Part shown: in pieces, positions 14,145 to 21,832 of the stretch
Position numbering within the stretch: the first letter of the stretch is position 1
Layout of the letters: each line of letters opens with the position of its first letter
From: Bacteroidales bacterium
GTDB taxonomy: Bacteria; Bacteroidota; Bacteroidia; Bacteroidales; Dysgonomonadaceae
Length of the DNA: 23,375 nt
Direction: 5' to 3'
NCBI GenBank assembly: GCA_012518155.1
Contig: JAAYTC010000095.1
Location: forward strand, 1 to 23,375
Notes under the pieces: generated by a model
Told to the model about the DNA's origin: nothing
Databases searched by the model: none
Seen by the model: the letters and a program-made list of their open reading frames with translations, nothing else
Made by a program: the position numbers and the translations under genes

Positions 14145-15569
14145 TTACAATAAAGGGGCAAACAGCCGCATTACTGATTCCATGAACCTCATGGTAACAG
14201 GCCGTTTAACCCACTCTCTTAAAATGACGATCTCGGATTCTCGCTGATCTTCAGCGAATATTTCATTCGCGTCGGCCGTGACCTTTTCATCATATATAAA
14301 CGCTTCTACCTCGAAATTTTGCTCGAAGCTGCGTGAATCGAAATTGGCCGACCCGATAAGTGTCAGTGATGTATCGAAAGTCATTGTTTTAGAATGAAGA
14401 AATCCCTTTTTGTAAAAGTAAACCTTCACTCCCGCTTTTAGCATATCCTTAATGAACGAACGGGAAGCCATCTGCACGAGAGGGACATCGGAGCGCTTCG
14501 AGAGCATGATCCGCACATCGACCCCCCGAATAGCCGCGGCTTGGAGCGCATCGATCATCGCGTCGGGTGGTAAAAAATAGGGGGTTTGGATAAAAATCGA
14601 TTGCTTCGCGTCGTAAATTGCCTGCATAATACCATGCGATATCTCGTTCATTTCACTCAGCGGACCACTATTAACTATCTGCATAGGGCTTTCACCGTAA
14701 TTACCCAACATTGGGAAGTATTCCCGCGAAGTGATCAACGTTTGTGACACGAAATACCAATCGATCAAAAAAACTGACTGTAGCCCTTGTACCCCTTTAC
14801 CTTCAATTCGAGCGTGAGTATCTCGCCAACAGCCCCATGAAAATCCGGTGAGGTAGCGGTCTGCAACATTCATTCCTCCCACGTAACCAATCTGCCCATC
14901 AATCACGACAATTTTTCGGTGTGTTCGATAATTGATCCTCGACGTGAGGGCAGGCAACGTCAATTTCAAGAAGGGCTCCGTTTCGATTCCTGCCTTTCGA
15001 AACTCTTCAAAAAACTTCTTCTTTGTCTTTCTTGAACCAAAACTGTCGTAAATAACACGCACCTCCAATCCCTCTTTTGCCTTTTGGATAAGTGCTTGTT
15101 GAAGTCTCGTGCCAATCGCGTCGTCCAGCAGCACGTAATATTCAACGTGAATATGTTTTTTCGCTTGTTCGATATCAGCAAACAGCGCGTCGAATTTATC
15201 GTTGCCATTGGTGAATATTTTCACATCATTCCCACCCAACAATGGGGTATAATCCAAATTTTTGAGAAGCTCGATCAGGTTTTCATGCTCACCCGGGTAA
15301 GAGACCTCCGTCAATTCTCCCATCTCATCCAATGGACGCTTTTTTAACTTGTTATACATCCGTTTGGAAATAATATGCCGCTTAGTAATATCTTGTCCAA
15401 ACATGGCATACCAGATAATTCCGACCACCGGTAAGAAAACCACCGCTAATACCCACGCCACCGTTTTGATGGGGTTCCTGTTCTCGGAAATCACCACCAC
15501 CACGATACTCACGACGGTGAGAAGGTAAAAAATCTCGATAATCAAGAGTACTGTATCGTTCAACTGCAT
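14145..15569 (-). CDS. cls: Cardiolipin synthase (phospholipase D family)
   Basis: Makes cardiolipin from phosphatidylglycerol at the inner membrane. From ATG 15569 it is 474 aa, close to ClsA-type length. Two N-terminal membrane segments lie at about 6-28 and 35-56. The two HKD catalytic motifs are H217-x-K219-x4-D224 (HRKIVVID) and H392-x-K394-x4-D399 (HSKTMTFD), each followed by the GG/GS-N pattern (GGMN, GSANFDSRS). The frame is open to 15677, but that extension would run about 100 nt into rsgA and looks unlike protein; the ATG lies 5 nt after the rsgA stop. It is part of the minus-strand run with rsgA and frr. Confidence 0.93.
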   Translation of the reverse strand: MQLNDTVLLIIEIFYLLTVVSIVVVVISENRNPIKTVAWVLAVVFLPVVGIIWYAMFGQDITKRHIISKRMYNKLKKRPLDEMGELTEVSYPGEHENLIELLKNLDYTPLLGGNDVKIFTNGNDKFDALFADIEQAKKHIHVEYYVLLDDAIGTRLQQALIQKAKEGLEVRVIYDSFGSRKTKKKFFEEFRKAGIETEPFLKLTLPALTSRINYRTHRKIVVIDGQIGYVGGMNVADRYLTGFSWGCWRDTHARIEGKGVQGLQSVFLIDWYFVSQTLITSREYFPMLGNYGESPMQIVNSGPLSEMNEISHGIMQAIYDAKQSIFIQTPYFLPPDAMIDALQAAAIRGVDVRIMLSKRSDVPLVQMASRSFIKDMLKAGVKVYFYKKGFLHSKTMTFDTSLTLIGSANFDSRSFEQNFEVEAFIYDEKVTADANEIFAEDQRESEIVILREWVKRPVTMRFMESVMRLFAPLL

Positions 15570-15574
15570 AGCTG

Positions 15575-16534
15575 TTACCGGTATTTTCCTTCGTCGATAT
15601 CTTCTAGTATATTTAAATAGGAGTGATAGCGGCTCTCGCTGACATAATGTTTTTCTACCGCTTCGAGTACCGCGCAATCGGGCTCGTTAAGGTGCATGCA
15701 GTTATAGAATTTGCATTTTTCTGATAATTTAAATATTTCAGGAAAATAATGCGAGACCTCCGCTCTCTCCATGTTAATTGTACCAAAGCCTTTAATCCCT
15801 GGAGTATCGATAATAAATCCACCGTTATCCAACTCGATCATTTCGGAGAAAGTGGTCGTGTGCGTCCCCATTTGATGATAATCAGAGATATCGCCTATTT
15901 TTTGCACTTCCCTCCCTTGCAGCTCATTGATTATACTCGACTTACCCACTCCGGAGTGGCCAGCGATAAGAGTAACATTTCCTCGGGTTAATTCATCGAT
16001 GCGATCCATACCTTCGCCCGTTTCAGCGGAAGTTTTGATGCAGGAATATCCGATTACCGAGTAGAGGTGTATTAGTGCATCGAGGTATTCTGTATCCTCC
16101 TCATCGTAGAGGTCTATCTTGTTAAAAACAAGATAAACTGGCACCGAATAGGCTTCGGCCGTTACCAGGAACCGGTCGATAAACACCGTGGTCGTTTCTG
16201 GAAAACGGACGGTGATACAGAGCAATGCCCGATCGATATTAGCGGCAAGAATGTGCGCGTGTTTGGAGAGGTTTGAAGCTTTGCGAACAATATAGTTCTC
16301 GCGATCTTCAATCGCGGTAATAAAACCGGTATTGTCAGGACTCACATCCACCTGCACCCAGTCGCCCACCACGATAGGGCTCGTGCTCCGGATGCCTTTC
16401 AGTCGTAAGTTTCCCCTTGCCCAGCAAGTCAAGTCGTTTCCTCTCTCATCCCGCACTTGGTACAAGTTTCCGGTATTTTTTATCACCCGGCCCCTAACTC
16501 CTACCCTACTTTCACCCGCCCCTTTCGTTGTCAA
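15575..16534 (-). CDS. rsgA: Small ribosomal subunit biogenesis GTPase RsgA
   Basis: Circularly permuted GTPase that tests and releases maturing 30S subunits. 319 aa. OB-fold at about 12-90. The permuted G motifs run NKID (138-141, G4), GHSGVGKSS (192-200, G1), TTT around 226-228 (G2) and DTPGIKGF (243-250, G3). A C-terminal zinc finger follows with C274, C279, H281 and C287. No ATG is available: the start must be TTG 16534, whose TTGA overlaps the frr TGA. The next candidate, GTG at codon 17, would remove the first OB strand. The tight overlap supports TTG and coupling to frr. Confidence 0.93.
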   Translation of the reverse strand: MTTKGAGESRVGVRGRVIKNTGNLYQVRDERGNDLTCWARGNLRLKGIRSTSPIVVGDWVQVDVSPDNTGFITAIEDRENYIVRKASNLSKHAHILAANIDRALLCITVRFPETTTVFIDRFLVTAEAYSVPVYLVFNKIDLYDEEDTEYLDALIHLYSVIGYSCIKTSAETGEGMDRIDELTRGNVTLIAGHSGVGKSSIINELQGREVQKIGDISDYHQMGTHTTTFSEMIELDNGGFIIDTPGIKGFGTINMERAEVSHYFPEIFKLSEKCKFYNCMHLNEPDCAVLEAVEKHYVSESRYHSYLNILEDIDEGKYR

Positions 16535-17088
16535 ACTGTCAAAATCTCCTTCTCTTTTTCGGCAAACATATCATCCACTCTCTTGATAAACTTGTCATGG
16601 ACTTTTTGAAGCTCGTTTTCACCATCCTTCCCCACGTCTTCCGCCAACCCCTGCTTGACTGCTTTTTTTATTTCATCCATACCCTCCCTGCGGGCGTTAC
16701 GAATACTGATTTTCGCGTCTTCAGCCTCTTGCTTCGTCTGCTTAACAAGCTGTTTACGACGCTCCTCGGTAAGGGGCGGTATACCCAGGCGTATAACCTC
16801 ACCGTTGTTCTCGGGGGTGATGCCCACGTCGGAATCCTGAATGGCCTTCTCCACCACTTTCAACATCTGTTTTTCCCATGGTTGCACGAGAATGGTTTTT
16901 GCATCGGGAGTGGTCACCGTGGCCACGTTAGACAACGGGACAATACTTCCATAATATTCAACGCGCACACCATCCAATATACGCGGATTCGCGCGGCCGG
17001 CGCGGATGCGAGAAAAAGTTTCATCCAGAAACTCGAGCGTCATCTCCATTTTTTCTTCCGCTTCTTGTTTGATCTTGGTCGTTTCCAT
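16531..17088 (-). CDS. frr: Ribosome recycling factor
   Basis: Splits post-termination ribosomes together with EF-G. 185 aa, standard length. Diagnostic stretches are FSRIRAGRANPRILDGVRVEYYG (about 26-48), IPPLTEERRKQLVK (about 103-116) and the long C-terminal helix of the three-helix bundle. The start at ATG 17088 is clear. It lies 83 nt after pyrH, the usual partner, with a -7 motif in that gap, and overlaps rsgA by 4 nt. Confidence 0.97.
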   Translation of the reverse strand: METTKIKQEAEEKMEMTLEFLDETFSRIRAGRANPRILDGVRVEYYGSIVPLSNVATVTTPDAKTILVQPWEKQMLKVVEKAIQDSDVGITPENNGEVIRLGIPPLTEERRKQLVKQTKQEAEDAKISIRNARREGMDEIKKAVKQGLAEDVGKDGENELQKVHDKFIKRVDDMFAEKEKEILTV

Positions 17089-17116
17089 AACTTCATTGTT
17101 TTTTACTGTTCCGAAG

Positions 17117-17124
17117 CAAAAATA
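17117..17124 (-). promoter_or_regulatory. Candidate internal -7 element before frr
   Basis: The minus strand reads TATTTTTG, a match to TANNTTTG, 28 nt before the frr ATG in the only sizeable gap of the pyrH-frr-rsgA-cls stretch. There is no convincing -33 element, and AT-rich spacers give such matches by chance. Confidence 0.33.
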
Positions 17125-17171
17125 GTGAAAAAATTGTAATTGTCACCTATCAATCCGTGATAAGAGCATAA

Positions 17172-17879
17172 TTAAAGATGCACAAGCGTACCAATATCCT
17201 CCCCTTCAACTACTTTTTTCAGGTTCCCTACAGTGTCCATATCGAAAACCACGATGGGTAAGTTATTCTCTTTGCAGAGAGTAGTGGCCGTTAAATCCAT
17301 TATCTTAAGTCCACGTTCGTATACATCCTCGAACGAAATAGATTGAAACTTCGTGGCAGTAGGATCTTTTTCAGGATCGGCCGTGTAGATTCCATCCACC
17401 CGCGTTCCCTTAAGCATAACATCGGCTTCCAGTTCTATTCCTCGTAGTGCCGAGGCGGTATCGGTGGTAAAAAAAGGGTTCCCGGTACCCCCCGCGATAA
17501 TAACAACCTCGCCACGCTCCAAAGATTGAATAGCTTTCCATTTGGAATAAAATTCACCGATCGGCTCCATCCGAACAGCGGTATATACCCGGTTTCGCTG
17601 GCCGATCGCGCTCAATGCCGAGCTCAAAGCGAGACTATTGATAACGGTAGCTAACATTCCCATTTGATCGCCCTTTACCCGGTCGACCCCCTTGGCGGTG
17701 CCGCTCAACCCCCGGAAAATATTACCTCCCCCGATCACTATACTTACTTGAATACCCATGCGAGCAGCCTCGTGAATCTGCCCCGCGTATTCGTTTAATC
17801 GCTTTTCATCGATCCCATACTGCTGGCTACCCATCAGCGATTCTCCACTTAGCTTTAGTAAAATTCTGTTATACTTCAT
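17172..17879 (-). CDS. pyrH: Uridylate kinase (UMP kinase)
   Basis: Converts UMP to UDP in pyrimidine nucleotide synthesis; a hexameric amino-acid-kinase-fold enzyme, usually GTP-activated and UTP-inhibited. 235 aa. Motifs are LLKLSGESLMG (7-17), IGGGNIFRG (49-57), the DQMGMLATVINSLAL stretch, AGGTGNPFFTTDTA and GVDGIYT-like DGIYTADPEKD. The start at ATG 17879 overlaps the birA stop by 4 nt (ATGA). frr lies downstream, the common pyrH-frr order. Confidence 0.97.
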   Translation of the reverse strand: MKYNRILLKLSGESLMGSQQYGIDEKRLNEYAGQIHEAARMGIQVSIVIGGGNIFRGLSGTAKGVDRVKGDQMGMLATVINSLALSSALSAIGQRNRVYTAVRMEPIGEFYSKWKAIQSLERGEVVIIAGGTGNPFFTTDTASALRGIELEADVMLKGTRVDGIYTADPEKDPTATKFQSISFEDVYERGLKIMDLTATTLCKENNLPIVVFDMDTVGNLKKVVEGEDIGTLVHL

Positions 17880-18649
17880 ATACTTTTTGATTCTGGCACA
17901 TTCGCGTATTTGATTTCTTTAAAAGCGTAACTTCGCGCTTCACCCTCTAAAGTATTCATTATAAGGTGACCCGTCGGCAACACATCCTCAATTATTGCTT
18001 GAAAGCGCCCGTTTTTATCTTCATACCAATGATACTCGTTTCGTCGGTACAGGTTGAGCATATACTCCTCTTCAATCGCGCTAAATTTTCCTCTTTGTAG
18101 ATTTCGATAGAGTTCAAAAAACTCTAAGGTAAAAAAATCAATCAGTCGCACCCTATCATAGGGCGAACCGGTAATTTGACGAAGTGATACCGGGTTTGGC
18201 AGATCGGGAGAAAAACTTTCTTGATTCACGTTGAGTCCTATACCTATCACCGAATTCTGGATGCGCTTACCGAACAAATCGTTCTCAATTAGCATTCCAC
18301 ATATTTTTTTCTCTCTCCAATAAATGTCGTTGGGCCATTTGATCCGGATATCATCCGTGAACTGATCGAGTGTTTTTTTCACGGCCAACGATGCAATCCG
18401 TGAGATAATAAACTGCGCATTGGCCGCGACATTTTCAGGATAAATAAGCAAGCTAAACAGAAGATTCTGTCCTTTCTCGGAGCTCCATCCGCTTCCCATC
18501 TGCCCCCTTCCTCCGGTTTGATAATCCGCTACCACCAGAAGCCCCTCCTCTTCATCTAGCTCCTGCAACAATCGCTTCATGTAGCTATTCGTGGAATCCA
18601 CCTCTTCCAACCAAATCATCCGATGCCCGTTACTCGATCGATTCATCAT
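17876..18649 (-). CDS. birA: Biotin-[acetyl-CoA-carboxylase] ligase, monofunctional
   Basis: Activates biotin as biotinyl-AMP and attaches it to the carrier lysine of biotin-dependent carboxylases. 257 aa, without the N-terminal winged helix, so it is the ligase-only form and not a DNA-binding repressor. VDSTN (17-21), the biotinyl-AMP loop GGRGQMGSGW (46-55), KWPND (104-108) and KICGMLIE (about 115-122) are present, plus a small C-terminal SH3-like domain. Start choice: ATG 18649 (or 18646) overlaps the previous gene by up to 20 nt, while the ATG at 18619 (MIWLEEVDSTN) gives no overlap and fits many homologues equally well. Confidence 0.93.
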   Translation of the reverse strand: MMNRSSNGHRMIWLEEVDSTNSYMKRLLQELDEEEGLLVVADYQTGGRGQMGSGWSSEKGQNLLFSLLIYPENVAANAQFIISRIASLAVKKTLDQFTDDIRIKWPNDIYWREKKICGMLIENDLFGKRIQNSVIGIGLNVNQESFSPDLPNPVSLRQITGSPYDRVRLIDFFTLEFFELYRNLQRGKFSAIEEEYMLNLYRRNEYHWYEDKNGRFQAIIEDVLPTGHLIMNTLEGEARSYAFKEIKYANVPESKSI

Positions 18650-18992
18650 ATTGCTTTTGTATCTTTTTAGGTAGTTTCTTTATCACTTCCTCCACGGAAT
18701 GATGTATCCACCCTTTTAGCTCTTCTAACGACATATTTCCATCCAAATAGATGGTATTCCAATAGGTCTTGTTCATATGATAGGCTCCCTCCACGCAAGT
18801 GTACTTCTCTCGTAACCGAGTTGCTTTCACGGGATCGCATTTTAGGGAGATACATAACCGCTCTGCATCGGTCGGTATCATGGCAAACATCTTTCCCATC
18901 ACCTTTATCACGATGGTGACCTCATCAAAAGGGGTAGTAGCTTCTGCTCCCTTTATAGAGAGGCAATAGTCAAACAGTTCTTCGATATTCAT
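18630..18992 (-). CDS. MmcQ/YjbR family protein
   Basis: 120 aa, CyaY-like-fold family with conserved pattern MNIEELFDYCLSIKGAEATTPFD, GKMFAMI, LKCDPVKATRLREKY and a C-terminal YHMNKTYWNTIYLDG then LKGWIHHSVEEVIKKLPKK. Members are often labelled DNA-binding, but the biochemical role is not established. It sits 25 nt after the yraN stop and overlaps the longest birA start by 20 nt, so it belongs to the same transcript. No cysteine cluster, membrane segment or signal peptide. Confidence 0.88.
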   Translation of the reverse strand: MNIEELFDYCLSIKGAEATTPFDEVTIVIKVMGKMFAMIPTDAERLCISLKCDPVKATRLREKYTCVEGAYHMNKTYWNTIYLDGNMSLEELKGWIHHSVEEVIKKLPKKIQKQYDESIE

Positions 18993-19017
18993 AGTTAGCT
19001 GTTCCTAACGAGTTGAA

Positions 19018-19383
19018 TCATTCAGGGAATGACAGAAATGCATCTTCGATATGATCCATTTCAAACCGCTTCTCGTCCCATAATACCGCCACGATATCAA
19101 ACCGGGCCGGTTTGTCGATGCGGTGCTTTTTCAAATAATGGCTTGCTGCTCGCACCATACGGCGCATGCGTTGCATACCGACAGCCTCTTCGGGATCACC
19201 CCACACGGTGGATGCGCGTGTTTTCACTTCTATAAAAACAATAAACTCATCGCTTAAAGAAATGATATCAATCTCGTACCCCCGGAATCTCCAGTTTTTT
19301 TCCAAGATATGATGTCCTTTTCTCTCCAGATAATCGGCGGCTGCTTCTTCACCTTTCCATCCTAGTATGTTGTGTTTGGCCAT
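19018..19383 (-). CDS. yraN: YraN family (UPF0102) putative endonuclease
   Basis: 121 aa from ATG 19383 (MAKHNILGWKGEEAAADYL, the family-typical start). The PD-(D/E)xK-like nuclease core is visible: E14 in GEEAA, GYEIDII with E37 and D39, then IEVKTR with E52 and K54, followed by GDPEEAVG and a basic helix. The family has a Holliday-junction-resolvase-like fold; its cellular role is not settled. The frame is open to 19449, but that part would include the candidate -7 element and lacks homology. First gene of the long minus-strand run, divergent from the small RHH gene. Confidence 0.9.
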   Translation of the reverse strand: MAKHNILGWKGEEAAADYLERKGHHILEKNWRFRGYEIDIISLSDEFIVFIEVKTRASTVWGDPEEAVGMQRMRRMVRAASHYLKKHRIDKPARFDIVAVLWDEKRFEMDHIEDAFLSFPE

Positions 19384-19424
19384 CTTCAAAAAAGGGCAAA
19401 GTACCCATGTACCTTGTAAAAATA

Positions 19425-19432
19425 CAAAATTA
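19425..19432 (-). promoter_or_regulatory. Candidate -7 element for yraN and the downstream minus-strand run
   Basis: The minus strand reads TAATTTTG, identical to the rpmB -7 element, 42 nt before the yraN ATG. No TTTG -33 element is seen at 19-21 nt. The divergent region 19384-19547 also has an imperfect hairpin around 19494-19518 in front of the plus-strand gene. Confidence 0.42.
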
Positions 19433-19547
19433 AGCCATAAATTCTTCATTTTGGGGGAAATATTTTGTTTTTTTGTAGCGGCAAATGAAAACGGCGCTTT
19501 TCGTTTGCAAAAGCCGCCATTACGCGCGCTATTTCAACGTTCAAAGG

Positions 19548-19772
19548 ATGAGAGTAAAAAAAAGTAATTTGTCCGGCCGAGCAAAAACGCGGACCAAGAA
19601 AGCCGTGTTTATGCTGAGCGATGAGGAATTTGAATTAATTCACTTCTATCTGAAAAAGTACAAAATAACAAACCGTTCTCGCTGGTTTCGCGAAACGGTA
19701 ATAGGGCACGTGTTGAAAAACATGGAGCAGGACTACCCGACCCTGTTTGAAGAAAACGAAATGAGGAGATGA
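19548..19772 (+). CDS. Small ribbon-helix-helix-like protein upstream of tadA
   Basis: 74 aa from ATG 19548; an in-frame ATG at 19485 would give 95 aa. A basic N-terminus (KSNLSGRAKTRTKKA) is followed by a short strand (AVFMLSDEE), helix (FELIHFYLKKYKI), turn (TNRSRW) and helix (FRETVIGHVLKNMEQ): the beta-alpha-alpha pattern of RHH (MetJ/Arc-like) DNA-binding proteins, including plasmid mobilisation accessory proteins. Its stop overlaps the tadA ATG by 4 nt. No toxin partner or mobile gene is nearby, so it is probably a chromosomal protein of unknown function. The family call is by pattern only. The shorter start is preferred because 19485-19547 contains a hairpin and atypical residues. Confidence 0.65.
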   Translation: MRVKKSNLSGRAKTRTKKAVFMLSDEEFELIHFYLKKYKITNRSRWFRETVIGHVLKNMEQDYPTLFEENEMRR

Positions 19773-20209
19773 TGATTTTAAATGATGATTATTTCATGCG
19801 TCAAGCATTGAAGGAAGCACACGTGGCATTCGACAAAGAAGAGGTACCTGTCGGTGCGGTGATCGTGGCCGATCAGCGAATCATCGCCCGGGCTCATAAT
19901 CTCACGGAGGTGTTGACCGATGTAACCGCTCACGCCGAGATGCAGGCAATTACGGCCGCGGCCAGCGTGTTAGGTGGAAAATACCTAAACGACTGCACCT
20001 TGTACGTCACGGTAGAACCTTGCCCGATGTGCGCGGGAGCGTTGCGCTGGGCTCAGATCGATCGCGTAGTGTATGGTGCTTCGGACGAAAAACGAGGCTA
20101 TTCGAAGGCTTCGAAACACCTCCTTCACCCGAAGACCAAGGTTACCCCCGGCGTGATGGCCGATGATTGTGCCGAATTGATGAAACTCTTTTTTTCTCGT
20201 TTCCGATAG
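19769..20209 (+). CDS. tadA: tRNA-specific adenosine deaminase / nucleoside deaminase
   Basis: Zinc cytidine-deaminase-fold enzyme. TadA converts A34 to inosine in the tRNA-Arg(ACG) anticodon. 146 aa. The active site is H55-A-E57 (AHAEMQA) with PCPMC at 84-88 (C85, C88 as zinc ligands), plus VPVGAVIV and GALRWAQIDRVVYGA typical of TadA. Two adjacent ATGs (19769, 19772); GAGGAG just upstream is an unusually clear Shine-Dalgarno for this window and would space better to the second. The alternative guanine/cytosine deaminase role is less likely. Downstream, 20210-20335 shows no clear terminator. Confidence 0.92.
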   Translation: MMILNDDYFMRQALKEAHVAFDKEEVPVGAVIVADQRIIARAHNLTEVLTDVTAHAEMQAITAAASVLGGKYLNDCTLYVTVEPCPMCAGALRWAQIDRVVYGASDEKRGYSKASKHLLHPKTKVTPGVMADDCAELMKLFFSRFR

Positions 20210-20335
20210 ATAGCTTAAGCTCTCTCGCGAAGTCTTACGTGCCTCCCGTCGCGGGGACAAATGTAAAAACTCCTCCCCTTTCTTAAACGTTTTACACGGA
20301 AAAACGTTAATATTGCATAACCAATACAAGATAGC

Positions 20336-20926
20336 ATGGATAAAAGATTAAAACAGCAGATCGAATTTGTTTTAGAGGTGGACAAGTTGAAGAACGTGAT
20401 CCGGCGAAATTACCTGGTAGATGACTCTCGCCGTGAAAATGTGGCAGAGCATTCGTGGCATTCCATCTTAACGGCACTGATCCTATACGAGTATGCCGAA
20501 AACAAACCGCAGCTCAACCTCCTTCGCATCGTTAAAATGATCGCTATACACGACCTGGTGGAAATCGAAGCGGGCGACACGTTTATGTTCGACTCGGAGG
20601 CCAACATGGAAAGATTTAACCGGGAAAACCAAGCCGCGAAAAAACTATTCACGAAGCTTCCCTACGATCAAGGAAAAGAGTATTACGACCTCTGGCTCGA
20701 GTTCGAGAAAGAAGAGACCCATGACTCCATTTTCGCGGCATCGGTCGACAAGATCATGCCCGTGTTATTGAACACCTATAGCTCGGGCATCAGTTGGCGA
20801 GAAGCAGATGTAACATCCGATATGGTATTTGAGACATTGAAAGGAATCAAAAAAGGGCCGCGAAAAATCGAAGAACTTTTGAAAGAGCTCGTTAAATTAG
20901 CCGAAGAGAAGCAGATACTTTCGTGA
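20336..20926 (+). CDS. HD-domain hydrolase (YfbR/HDDC2-like)
   Basis: 196-aa all-alpha metal-dependent phosphohydrolase. Metal ligands of the HD superfamily are visible: H39 (VAEHSWH), H72-D73 (AIHDLVEIEAGD) and D138 (ASVDKIMP). The AEHSWH pattern and size place it near 5'-deoxynucleotidases of the YfbR/HDDC2 group, which release inorganic phosphate from deoxynucleoside monophosphates; substrate is not proven. It starts at ATG 20336, 127 nt after tadA. The upstream TAATATTG at 20308-20315 is one base from TANNTTTG and is a weak promoter candidate. Confidence 0.87.
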   Translation: MDKRLKQQIEFVLEVDKLKNVIRRNYLVDDSRRENVAEHSWHSILTALILYEYAENKPQLNLLRIVKMIAIHDLVEIEAGDTFMFDSEANMERFNRENQAAKKLFTKLPYDQGKEYYDLWLEFEKEETHDSIFAASVDKIMPVLLNTYSSGISWREADVTSDMVFETLKGIKKGPRKIEELLKELVKLAEEKQILS

Positions 20927-21026
20927 CCCCGGACAGAAGTGTCGCATTAATCGCACATCAATTTTTGTTATCAAACAAATAGGGACGTGAAAACGTTGTA
21001 ATATTCCATAGACGATGTTTTTGGAA

Positions 21027-21094
21027 AATAGAGATGTGCCGAGATTAGAGATGCACCGAAAATAGAGATATACCGAAATTAGAGATGTGGAAAA
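21027..21094 (+). repeat. Four tandem 17-bp repeats
   Basis: Exactly four 17-nt units: 21027-21043, 21044-21060, 21061-21077 and 21078-21094, sharing the core TAGAGAT then (G/A)(T/C)(G/A)CCGA. Units 2 and 3 are closest and unit 4 has decayed at its end. It occupies the middle of the 222-nt gap between the HD gene and the FMN reductase, ending 54 nt before its ATG. There are no arms long enough for a hairpin, and the units are contiguous, so it is not CRISPR. Confidence 0.85.
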
Positions 21095-21148
21095 GATTCA
21101 ATCCGGAACAGATGAAATAATAACTAAATTATAAAATTAAGAAAACAT

Positions 21149-21694
21149 ATGAGTAAAAAAATTGCAGTATTGGTAGGCAGCCTGCGTAAGGGCTCGTACA
21201 ACAAAAAGTTAGCGCATGAAATAATAAATATTGCTCCTGAATCGTTGGAAATGGAGATCATCGAGATTGGACAGTTAGCGCTGTATAATGAAGACTTGGA
21301 TGAAAATCCGCCCGCCGAGTGGGTAGAATTCCGGCAAAAGATCAAAGATGCCGATGGATATCTCTTCTTCACGCCCGAATACAACAGATCGGTATCCGCC
21401 GTCCTGAAAAACGCGCTTGATGTTGGTTCAAGGCCATACGGTCAAAATAACTGGGCCAGCAAGCCGGGGGCAGTTGTAAGCAGTTCGATCAGCGCGTTAG
21501 GCGGTGCTGTAGCCAACCACACGCTGCGTCAATCATTGGTTTTCTTGGATGTTTACACGATGCAGCAACCGGAAGCATATATAGGAAATACTATGGGACT
21601 TTTCGACGAAAACGATAAACTCAAAAGCGAAGATACGCGTGCTTTCTTGAAAAGTTGGGTCGATGCTTTTGCCGCATGGGTACATAAGTTCTAA
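21149..21694 (+). CDS. NAD(P)H-dependent FMN reductase (flavodoxin fold)
   Basis: 181 aa, soluble. The flavin phosphate loop is GSLRKGSYNKK (10-20) and the flavin-ring loop is TPEYNRSVS (75-83). The rest (KPGAVVSSSISALGGAVANHTLRQSL) matches the ChrR/ArsH-like NADPH:FMN oxidoreductase family, which reduces quinones, azo compounds or chromate by two electrons. The true substrate is not visible. It starts at ATG 21149 after the 17-bp tandem repeats and is followed by a strong terminator, so it is monocistronic. Confidence 0.92.
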   Translation: MSKKIAVLVGSLRKGSYNKKLAHEIINIAPESLEMEIIEIGQLALYNEDLDENPPAEWVEFRQKIKDADGYLFFTPEYNRSVSAVLKNALDVGSRPYGQNNWASKPGAVVSSSISALGGAVANHTLRQSLVFLDVYTMQQPEAYIGNTMGLFDENDKLKSEDTRAFLKSWVDAFAAWVHKF

Positions 21695-21725
21695 ACAGGA
21701 CATCAAATCTCATTTAATTAATACC

Positions 21726-21763
21726 GAAAGGGTGAGTCGCGTAGTGGACTCACCCTTTCTTTA
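21726..21763 (+). terminator. Intrinsic terminator after the FMN reductase
   Basis: A 13-bp perfect stem (GAAAGGGTGAGTC 21726-21738 with GACTCACCCTTTC 21747-21759), an 8-nt loop, then TTTATA. It lies 32 nt after the stop codon. It may also serve the converging GH78 gene, though the T-run on the minus strand is poor. Confidence 0.85.
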
Positions 21764-21832
21764 TACACATTTCTCTGGTCTTAACTAAACCGGTAAAAAA
21801 TCACAATCGCATCCACTACTTTATTACAGCAT

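Noticed and set aside
15570..15677. Longer N-terminus of cardiolipin synthase
   Set aside because: It would overlap rsgA by about 100 nt with arginine-rich, unconserved sequence; the ATG at 15569 lies 5 nt after the rsgA stop and leads directly into the first membrane helix.
20336..20926. HD-domain protein as an antiphage nucleotide-depletion factor
   Set aside because: The AEHSWH pattern and size fit housekeeping YfbR/HDDC2-like nucleotidases, and no defence genes lie nearby.
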